From an uncultured Oxalobacteraceae bacterium (GTDB taxonomy: Bacteria; Pseudomonadota; Gammaproteobacteria; Burkholderiales; Burkholderiaceae): a stretch of 6,671 nucleotides of DNA. Below, in pieces: positions 1 through 6,671 of the stretch. Numbering within the stretch: the first letter of the stretch is position 1; each line of letters opens with the position of its first letter. A program made the translations under genes and the position numbers. The stretch covers positions 1 to 6,671 of the forward strand of contig CAMLFK010000266.1 of NCBI GenBank assembly GCA_946479255.1. Direction: 5' to 3'. The notes under the pieces were generated by a model. That model was not told the origin of the DNA. It searched no databases and saw only the letters and a list, made by a program, of their open reading frames with translations.

Positions 1-737
1 CGGTCGCCCACGTGATCGCCGGCCTTGACGACGGCAGCCTGCGCGTGGCGCAAAAAACCACTGGCGACTGGGTCGTGAACCAATGGATCAAAAAGGCCGT
101 GCTGCTGTCGTTCCGCCTGGAGAACAACAGCGTCATGACTTCGGACGGCACCATGCAGTTCTACGACAAGGTCCCGACCAAGTTCGCCAACTATAGCGCC
201 GAAGACTTCCAGCGCGGCGGTTTCCGCGTGGTGCCGCCGGCCGTCGCCCGCCGCGGCAGCTTCATCGCCAAGAACGTGGTGCTGATGCCGTCGTATGTGA
301 ACATCGGCGCCTACGTCGATGAAGGCGCCATGGTCGATACCTGGGCCACCGTCGGTTCGTGCGCACAGATCGGCAAGAACGTCCACCTGTCCGGCGGCGT
401 CGGCATCGGCGGCGTGCTCGAACCGATGCAGGCCAATCCGACCATCATCGAAGACAACTGCTTCATCGGCGCGCGCTCCGAGATCGTCGAAGGCGTGATC
501 GTCGAAGAGAACTCGGTCATCTCGATGGGCGTGTACATCGGCCAGTCGACCAAGATCTACGACCGCGCCACCGGCGAAGTGACTTACGGCCGCGTGCCTG
601 CCGGTTCGGTGGTCGTGTCGGGCAACCTGCCGTCCGCCGATGGCAGCTACAGCCTGTACTGCGCGGTGATCGTCAAGCGCGTCGATGCGCAGACCCGCTC
701 CAAGACCGGCATCAACGAACTGCTGCGCGGTATTTAA
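1..737 (+). CDS. dapD: 2,3,4,5-tetrahydropyridine-2,6-dicarboxylate N-succinyltransferase (DapD), 5'-truncated
   Basis: DapD transfers succinyl from succinyl-CoA to tetrahydrodipicolinate in the succinylase branch of the cytosolic diaminopimelate/lysine pathway. The reading frame is open from base 3 and gives 244 residues; the family is about 275 residues, so roughly 30 N-terminal residues and the true start lie outside the window. The GTG at base 12 is internal and not a start. Direct evidence is the near-continuous match to remembered E. coli DapD: segments such as [26 protein letters not shown] and [20 protein letters not shown], then the left-handed beta-helix hexapeptide region (I/V-G spaced every six residues) and the C-terminal [11 protein letters not shown]. 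The gene ends with tandem in-frame stops, TAA then TAG (735-740). The pilU-like gene starts 47 bases downstream on the same strand with no visible terminator between, so cotranscription is plausible. Identification is secure. Confidence 0.97.
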   Translation, partial: VAHVIAGLDDGSLRVAQKTTGDWVVNQWIKKAVLLSFRLENNSVMTSDGTMQFYDKVPTKFANYSAEDFQRGGFRVVPPAVARRGSFIAKNVVLMPSYVNIGAYVDEGAMVDTWATVGSCAQIGKNVHLSGGVGIGGVLEPMQANPTIIEDNCFIGARSEIVEGVIVEENSVISMGVYIGQSTKIYDRATGEVTYGRVPAGSVVVSGNLPSADGSYSLYCAVIVKRVDAQTRSKTGINELLRGI

Positions 738-784
738 TAGTCTGTAGCTCTGAAGTTTTACAACACCACCGGGGAGATAAGGCC

Positions 785-1936
785 ATGGCCATGGACCGCC
801 TGTTCCAGCTGATGAAAGAGAAGAACGCGTCGGATATGTTCTTCGCCGTGAACTCCCCGGTGCACATCAAGATCAACGGGAACCTCATCCCGATCAATCA
901 GCAAAAGCTCGAACCCGAGAACATCACGGCGCTGCTGGCGGAAATCGCCACGCCCGAGCAGATGGAAGAACTCCAGCGCGAGAACGAACTCAATATGGGC
1001 ATCTCGGTGCCCAAGCTGGGGCGCTTCCGCCTGTCGGCCTTCCGCCAGCGCGGCTCGATCTCGGCGGTATTCCGCTTCGTGCCCGCCAATATTCCAGCCC
1101 TGGGGGACCTGGGCCTGCCGCCGGTGCTGGCCGAGCTGATCATGGAAAAGCGCGGCCTGCTGCTGCTGGTGGGCGCGACCGGTTCGGGCAAGTCGACCAC
1201 CATCGCCTCGATGCTGGACCACCGCAACGAACTGCGCGCCGGCCACATCCTGACCCTGGAAGACCCGATCGAGTACCTCTTCAAGAACAAGAAGTCGATC
1301 GTCAACCAGCGCGAGATCGGCAGCGATGCGAGCAGCTTCTACACTGCGCTGCGCAACTCCATGCGGCAGGCGCCGGACTGCATCCTGATCGGCGAAATCC
1401 GCGACAAGGAAACCATGGCGGCGGCGCTGGCGTATGCCCAGTCGGGCCACCTGGTGCTGGCCACCCTGCACGCCAATAACAGCTACAACGCGCTAAACCG
1501 TATTATCAGTTTCTACCCGATCGAAAACCGCCCCGCCCTGCTGCAGGACCTGTCTTCGGCGGTAAAGGCGATCGTCTCTCAGCGCCTGGTGCGCTCGGCC
1601 CAGGGCGGCACCCGCCAGGCCGCGGTGGAAATCATGGTCAACACCCGCTACGTGGCGGACCTGATCGAAAAAGGCGAAATCGGCTCCATCAAGGAAGCGA
1701 TGGAAAAAAGCCTGTCGCCGGGCTCGCAGTCGTTCGAGTCGGCCCTGTTCAACCTGGTCAAGAGCGGCCTGGTGACGCAGGAAGAAGCGCTGGCCAACGC
1801 CGATTCGGCCACCAACCTGCTGTGGCTCCTCAATAACGGCCCGGACAGCCAGATGGCCAAGCAGGAAGAAGCCACGCCCGCGGCCAAGCCGGCCGACGAT
1901 GGCGCCTCCTTCACCGAGTTCACGCTCAACACCTGA
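785..1936 (+). CDS. pilU: PilT/PilU-family type IV pilus retraction ATPase, PilU type
   Basis: This 383-residue protein is a cytoplasmic hexameric secretion ATPase of the PilT/PilU family, which power type IV pilus retraction. Visible motifs in order are: N-terminal PAS-like domain (about 1-110); Walker A GATGSGKST (130-138); Asp box LTLEDPIEY (156-164); Walker B CILIGEIRD (199-207) with catalytic Glu204; and His box GHLVLATLHANN (221-232). Length and sequence fit PilU (about 380 residues) better than PilT (about 345), and the PilT C-terminal AIRNLIRE-type helix motif is absent. A 30-residue Ala/Glu-rich tail ends in SFTEFTLNT. ATG 785 is chosen because GGGGAG lies 8 bases upstream (771-776) and homology begins there; the same frame continues open far back through dapD but without family similarity. 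A second in-frame ATG at 791 is too far from that site. Tandem stops TGA-TAG end the gene. PilU classically assists PilT; no pilT or other pilus gene is present here. Confidence 0.9.
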   Translation: MAMDRLFQLMKEKNASDMFFAVNSPVHIKINGNLIPINQQKLEPENITALLAEIATPEQMEELQRENELNMGISVPKLGRFRLSAFRQRGSISAVFRFVPANIPALGDLGLPPVLAELIMEKRGLLLLVGATGSGKSTTIASMLDHRNELRAGHILTLEDPIEYLFKNKKSIVNQREIGSDASSFYTALRNSMRQAPDCILIGEIRDKETMAAALAYAQSGHLVLATLHANNSYNALNRIISFYPIENRPALLQDLSSAVKAIVSQRLVRSAQGGTRQAAVEIMVNTRYVADLIEKGEIGSIKEAMEKSLSPGSQSFESALFNLVKSGLVTQEEALANADSATNLLWLLNNGPDSQMAKQEEATPAAKPADDGASFTEFTLNT

Positions 1937-2113
1937 TAGGTGAAACCCTGGGCCTGACGGAGTTTCCATAGATATGTCAGCACGATGTGTTGCTTTTCCA
2001 TCTTGTACTAGCTAATAGACAAAGAATCAATTGCACGTGATTTCCTGAAAGTATTACGATGGTTTTTATACTGCTGCGCTGATCGACGCCGCGGAATAAA
2101 AACAGGAATCAAT
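1937..2113 (+). other. 177-base intergenic spacer between pilU and the diguanylate cyclase gene
   Basis: This is the largest non-coding stretch and is visibly more AT-rich than the flanking genes. Near its left end GAAACCC (1942-1948) can pair with GGaGTTTC (1959-1966) as a 7-bp stem with one bulged base and a 10-base loop, but no T-run follows, so it is not a convincing intrinsic terminator. The right half holds a plausible promoter (separate entry) and the ribosome binding site of the cyclase gene. I recognise no RNA gene or riboswitch in it, including no GEMM-type cyclic-di-GMP aptamer. Its size and composition suggest that the cyclase gene is transcribed, at least in part, independently of dapD-pilU. 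Confidence 0.6.
2044..2072 (+). promoter_or_regulatory. Possible sigma-70-type promoter for the diguanylate cyclase gene
   Basis: TATACT at 2067-2072 matches the -10 consensus TATAAT at five of six positions and sits in an AT-rich run. The -35 region at the right distance (around 2044-2050, CCTGAAA) is poor, so the call rests mainly on the -10 hexamer and its location 41 bases before the GTG start. TTGCAC at 2031-2036 paired with TACGAT (2055-2060, 18-base spacing) is a weaker alternative. This is an unconfirmed prediction. Confidence 0.3.
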
Positions 2114-3271
2114 GTGAGCAATTCGATTATTCACGTCCCAACTTTCATGCTGGCGCTGTGCCTCGCAAACCTGTCTTTTGCGACGCTCATCGGCGGCTAT
2201 GCACGCACCGGCGCGGGCAGCCTCCCCCTGCTGCTGTGGCGCTGGGCCAAGCTCGGCCAGGGACTGGGCCACCTCTGCGGCTGGTTTGCCAGCGTCACTT
2301 CCACACCGATGCTGGGCCTTCTCGCCATCGCCCTGCTGATGTCGGGCGCCCTGCTCGACCTGGCCGCTTATCTGCGCTTTCTCGACGCCGGCAGTGTCAA
2401 CCGGGTCTTGAGCCCGCTCGCCGTCATCGGCCTGCTCAGTTACCTGGCCGCGCTGTCTTTTGGAGCCTCGAAATACCAGCGCATCGGCGTGGCCGGCATC
2501 TACCTCGCCGTGCTGGCGCTGGTCATGGCCTACGCGCTGCTGCGAACCCGCCCGGTCTCCCTGCTGCAGCGCCTGATCGCCAGCGTGGACCTGCTGTTTG
2601 CGCTGACCCTGTTCATCCGTGTCGGGGTCGTGCTTGGCGGCGGCGCCCCGTCATGGCTGGCGGGTTCCCAGATGCTGGTGTTCCTGTCCGCCTTTGTGCT
2701 GGTCATCGTCAACGGCTTCGGTTTTGTCCTGCTCAGCAAGGCGAAAGCCGATGCGGCGCTGGCACGCCTGGCCAGCGTGGACCCGCTGACCGGACTGGCC
2801 AACCGGCGCGCCTTCCTGGAGCAAGCCAACAGCACCTTCCATTTATCGGACCGTACCGGCCTGCCATTGAGCCTGCTGATGATCGATCTCGACCTGTTCA
2901 AGCGCATCAACGACCGCTACGGCCACCAGGCCGGCGACATGGCGCTGCAGACATTCGCCCGCGCGGCCATGGCCTGCCAGCGCGAGCAGGACCTGCTGGG
3001 ACGCCTGGGCGGCGAAGAATTCGCCTTGCTGCTGCCTGGCACGGACCTGAACGGGGCGCTGCAGGCGGCCGAACGGGTGCGCCAGGCGGTGCAAGAAGCG
3101 CCGCTGGCCTTCCAGGGGGAGACTTACCGCCTCACCGTGAGCATTGGCGTGGCCGCAGTCGAGGCCGGCGAATCGCTGGAAGCGGCCATCGCGCGCGCCG
3201 ACGCCGGCATGTACGAGGCCAAGAGCGCCGGGCGCAACTGTGTCTGCGTGGGACAGCGAAAGTCTGCCTGA
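2114..3271 (+). CDS. Membrane-anchored GGDEF-domain diguanylate cyclase
   Basis: The 385-residue protein is predicted to make cyclic di-GMP from two GTP at the inner membrane. Residues about 10-207 form six or seven hydrophobic segments (roughly 10-28, 66-88, 100-117, 124-143, 153-175, 186-207) with no sensory domain I can name. The GGDEF domain spans about 216-380: PLTGLANRRAF (224-234), MIDLDLFKRIND (256-267) with the expected metal-binding Asp258 and Asn266, GHQAGD (270-275), and the active-site GGEEF at 299-303. An RxxD inhibitory site is present at 290-293 (REQD), exactly five residues before GGEEF, so product inhibition is likely. No EAL or HD-GYP domain follows. The start is GTG 2114, preceded by AGGA at 2104-2107; the next in-frame ATG (2147) lacks such a site. 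Active cyclase is inferred from the intact motifs; the input signal is unknown. It is encoded next to a pilus ATPase gene, but a wide spacer separates them. Confidence 0.93.
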   Translation: MSNSIIHVPTFMLALCLANLSFATLIGGYARTGAGSLPLLLWRWAKLGQGLGHLCGWFASVTSTPMLGLLAIALLMSGALLDLAAYLRFLDAGSVNRVLSPLAVIGLLSYLAALSFGASKYQRIGVAGIYLAVLALVMAYALLRTRPVSLLQRLIASVDLLFALTLFIRVGVVLGGGAPSWLAGSQMLVFLSAFVLVIVNGFGFVLLSKAKADAALARLASVDPLTGLANRRAFLEQANSTFHLSDRTGLPLSLLMIDLDLFKRINDRYGHQAGDMALQTFARAAMACQREQDLLGRLGGEEFALLLPGTDLNGALQAAERVRQAVQEAPLAFQGETYRLTVSIGVAAVEAGESLEAAIARADAGMYEAKSAGRNCVCVGQRKSA

Positions 3272-3287
3272 GCGGTCCCGGCGCTTT

Positions 3288-3314
3288 GGGGATACCTGTC
3301 GATATGGTATCCTC
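3288..3314 (+). repeat. Inverted repeat in the spacer ahead of yffB
   Basis: GGATACC (3290-3296) and GGTATCC (3306-3312) are perfect 7-base inverted copies separated by nine bases; as RNA the stem can extend to nine pairs (G3288-C3314, with one G-U pair). It is not followed by a T-run, so it is not a standard terminator. A second inverted pair, TTGGGGA (3286-3292) and TCCCCAA (3321-3327), shares its left arm with the first, so the two stems would be mutually exclusive. It could be an operator, a structured leader, or a transcript 3' end of the cyclase gene; the sequence does not decide. Confidence 0.5.
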
Positions 3315-3373
3315 CCGGGTTCCCCAAGCCTTGCACAAGCACCGCAGCGCCTTTGCGCGAGCTTGTTCCGACC

Positions 3374-4871
<1,498 letters not shown>

Positions 4872-4903
4872 CCCTCCATTGCCACAGCCAACGAGAGATC
4901 GCC

Positions 4904-5800
4904 ATGACCACGACACCTTTCAGCACGCCGCGCGACCTGCTGCGCTACGCCATCACCCGCTTCAATGCCGCCAAGCTGTTCTTCGGCCATGGCAGCGCCG
5001 AGGCGCTCGACGAAGCGGCCTACCTGATCCTGCATACCTTGAAGCTCCCGCTCGACAAGCTCGAACCCTTCCTTGACGCCCGCCTGCTGCCTGAAGAAGT
5101 GCTGCAGGTGCTGGCGGTGATCGAACGGCGCGCCAGCGAACGCGTGCCGGGCGCCTACATCACCAACCAGGGCTGGCTGGGCACTTACGCCTTTTACGTG
5201 GACGAGCGCGTAATCGTGCCGCGCTCCTTCATCGCCGAGCTCATTCCCAACCAGTTCAGCCCATGGGTGGAAGACCCTGACGGCGTGGAGAACATCCTCG
5301 AACTGTGCACCGGGTCGGGCTGCCTGGCCATCATGATGGCCGATGCTTTCCCCAACAGCGTGGTCGACGCGGTCGACATCTCGCGCGATGCCCTCGATGT
5401 GGCGGACCGCAACGTGCGCGACTACCAGCTCGAAGGCCGGGTGAACACGATCGCCTCGGACTTGTACCAAAACGTGCCGTTCAAGAAGTACAACTTGATC
5501 GTCACCAATCCGCCTTACGTCAATTCGCAGTCGATGGCCAATCTGCCGGAAGAGTATCGCCGCGAGCCGCAGATTGCGCTCGACGGTGGCGCCGACGGCA
5601 TGGACCTGGTACGCAAGATCGTCGCCGGAGCGGCCGAGCGCCTGACCCCGGAAGGCATCCTGATGGTCGAAATCGGCAACGAGAAGGACTTTGCGGAAGC
5701 GGCCTTCGGCCACCTGGGCCTGACCTGGGTGACCACCAGTGCCGGCGACGACATGGTGTTCCTCCTCACCGCCGAGCAGTTGCAACACATGGCAGCCTGA
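4904..5800 (+). CDS. prmB: 50S ribosomal protein L3 (uL3) N5-glutamine methyltransferase (PrmB)
   Basis: PrmB methylates a glutamine side chain of ribosomal protein uL3 using S-adenosylmethionine and aids large-subunit assembly; it is a paralogue of the release-factor methyltransferase PrmC. The 298-residue product (E. coli about 310) has an N-terminal helical substrate domain (about 1-95), the ERVIVPRSFIAEL segment (101-113) typical of PrmB, SAM-binding motif I ELCTGSGCLAI (133-143), the acidic ribose-contact region DAVDIS (155-160), and the catalytic NPPY motif (202-205) in LIVTNPPYVN. The VPRSFIAEL wording and the EEYRREP stretch after NPPY favour PrmB over PrmC. The frame is open upstream inside dapE, but ATG 4904 matches the family N-terminus and has GAGAGA (4893-4898) just ahead. 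It begins 32 bases after dapE and probably shares its transcript. Confidence 0.95.
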   Translation: MTTTPFSTPRDLLRYAITRFNAAKLFFGHGSAEALDEAAYLILHTLKLPLDKLEPFLDARLLPEEVLQVLAVIERRASERVPGAYITNQGWLGTYAFYVDERVIVPRSFIAELIPNQFSPWVEDPDGVENILELCTGSGCLAIMMADAFPNSVVDAVDISRDALDVADRNVRDYQLEGRVNTIASDLYQNVPFKKYNLIVTNPPYVNSQSMANLPEEYRREPQIALDGGADGMDLVRKIVAGAAERLTPEGILMVEIGNEKDFAEAAFGHLGLTWVTTSAGDDMVFLLTAEQLQHMAA

Positions 5801-5825
5801 CCTCGAGCTTGCCCCCTGCCTCACC

Positions 5826-5835
5826 CTTTATAAAG
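5826..5835 (+). promoter_or_regulatory. Palindromic CTTTATAAAG before the ABC-F gene, possible -10 element
   Basis: A perfect 10-base palindrome lies six bases before the ABC-F start codon. It includes TATAAA (5829-5834), which matches the -10 consensus at five of six positions, and is an AT-rich island in GC-rich DNA. TTGCCC (5809-5814) is the nearest -35-like hexamer but only 14 bases away, which is short. If the element were used, transcription would begin at or near the ATG and the message would be nearly leaderless. A chance palindrome is a real alternative. Confidence 0.25.
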
Positions 5836-5841
5836 TAGAAC

Positions 5842-6671
5842 ATGATCCGTTTTATCAATGTCAGCCTGATGCGCGGCACCAAGCCGCTGCTGGAAAGCGT
5901 CGACCTGACTCTCAACCCGGGCGACAAGATCGGCCTGATCGGCGCCAATGGCGCCGGTAAATCCAGCCTGTTCGGCATGCTGCGCAACGAGCTGCATGCG
6001 GACCAGGGGGAGATCGACTTCCCGGCGAAATGGCGCATGGCCTACGTGGCGCAGGAAACTCCACCCCTGGAACGCGCGGCGCTCGACTACGCCATCGACG
6101 GCGACGTCAACCTGCGCAAACTCGAAGCCGAGCTGGCGCGCCTGGAAGCAGAGCCCGAAACGAGCGACAACGGCATCGCCATCGGCGAGATCTACAGCGC
6201 CCTGGCCGACGCCGACGCCTACACGGTGCAGTCGCGCGGCGAACAGCTGCTGCTGGGCCTGGGCTTTTCGCTCGAACAGATGCAGCAGCCGGTGGCCAGC
6301 TTCTCGGGCGGCTGGCGCATGCGCCTGAACCTGGCGCAGGCGCTGATGTGCCCTTCCGAACTACTGCTGCTCGATGAACCGACCAACCACCTGGACCTGG
6401 ACGCGATCATCTGGCTGGAGGACTGGCTCAAACGCTATCCGGGCACCCTGATCATCATCTCGCACGACCGCGATTTCCTCGACGAGATCGTCAACGTGAT
6501 CGTCCACATCGACGAACGCAAGCTCAAGCGCTACTCGGGCAACTACTCGGGCTTCGAGCGCCAGCGCGCGGCCCAGATGATCCTGGCCGCCAGCGCCCTG
6601 GAAAAGCAGCAGCGCCAGCGCGCGCACCTGGAGTCCTTCGTGAACCGCTTCAAGGCGCAGGCCTCCAAGGC
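5842..6671 (+). CDS. YheS-like ABC-F family ATPase, 3'-truncated
   Basis: The first 276 residues of a soluble ABC-F protein are present; the frame stays open to the window edge, and YheS is about 640 residues, so a second ATPase domain should lie beyond. ABC-F proteins lack membrane domains and act on the ribosome, typically at the E site. Visible motifs of ABC domain 1 are Walker A GANGAGKS (34-41), Q-loop Gln71, signature FSGGWRMRL (154-162), Walker B LLLLDEP (174-180) with catalytic Glu179, the NHLDLDA D-loop (182-188) and H-switch His209 in ISHDRDF. From about 235 a charged Gln/Arg/Ala-rich helical stretch begins the inter-domain linker that in this family reaches towards the P-site tRNA. 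The sequence tracks E. coli YheS closely, better than Uup or EttA. ATG 5842 matches the family start; no strong Shine-Dalgarno is seen. It is 41 bases after prmB, giving two ribosome-related genes in a row. Confidence 0.93.
   Translation, partial: MIRFINVSLMRGTKPLLESVDLTLNPGDKIGLIGANGAGKSSLFGMLRNELHADQGEIDFPAKWRMAYVAQETPPLERAALDYAIDGDVNLRKLEAELARLEAEPETSDNGIAIGEIYSALADADAYTVQSRGEQLLLGLGFSLEQMQQPVASFSGGWRMRLNLAQALMCPSELLLLDEPTNHLDLDAIIWLEDWLKRYPGTLIIISHDRDFLDEIVNVIVHIDERKLKRYSGNYSGFERQRAAQMILAASALEKQQRQRAHLESFVNRFKAQASK

Noticed and set aside
733..738. TTTAAT at the end of dapD as a -10 box for pilU
   Set aside because: No -35-like hexamer at 16-18 bases upstream; the bases are the last codons and stop of dapD.
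359..784. In-frame N-terminal extension of the pilU reading frame back through dapD
   Set aside because: The extension is Arg-rich, overlaps dapD in another frame, has no PilU similarity, and ATG 785 has a good ribosome binding site.
758..1471. 237-codon minus-strand frame over pilU
   Set aside because: Antisense shadow of a gene with complete ATPase motifs; no independent support.
1942..1966. Possible intrinsic terminator after pilU
   Set aside because: A 7-bp stem with a bulge can form, but there is no T-run after it, so a rho-independent terminator is not supported.
1974..2015. 13-codon mini-ORF (ATG 1974 to TAA 2013) in the pilU-cyclase spacer, with GGAG at 1959-1962
   Set aside because: The Shine-Dalgarno spacing of 11 bases is long, the peptide has no run of regulatory codons, and frames this short occur by chance.

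Overview
The window looks like chromosomal core DNA from a GC-rich betaproteobacterium. Protein similarity, judged from memory, points to Burkholderiales and most likely the Oxalobacteraceae (Massilia/Janthinobacterium-like). This taxonomic call is an inference. All six recognised genes lie on the + strand with short spacers and uniform, GC-rich codon usage. I see no rRNA, tRNA, insertion sequence, CRISPR array or sign of recent transfer. No gene-free stretch exceeds 300 bases; the longest is 177 bases.

Layout: (1) the 3' part of dapD (1-737), for the succinyl-CoA-dependent step of lysine/diaminopimelate synthesis; (2) a PilU-type type IV pilus retraction ATPase (785-1936); (3) a 177-base, comparatively AT-rich spacer with a plausible promoter; (4) a membrane-anchored GGDEF diguanylate cyclase (2114-3271) with intact catalytic and I-site motifs; (5) a 102-base spacer with overlapping inverted repeats; (6) a Spx/ArsC-fold protein of the YffB family (3374-3727); (7) dapE (3738-4871), the desuccinylase of the same lysine pathway; (8) prmB (4904-5800), the release-independent glutamine methyltransferase for ribosomal protein uL3; (9) the 5' part of a YheS-like ABC-F ATPase (5842 to the window end).

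Functionally, the window is a lysine/peptidoglycan-precursor cluster (dapD ... dapE) interrupted by two surface-behaviour genes (pilU and a diguanylate cyclase) and followed by two ribosome-related genes (prmB and the ABC-F gene). The yffB-dapE adjacency also occurs in Escherichia coli, so that pair is old. The pilU/cyclase block between dapD and yffB is the less expected part. I found no clearly new system. The best leads are the pilU-cyclase neighbourhood, the structured leader in front of yffB, and the poorly understood YffB-DapE pairing.
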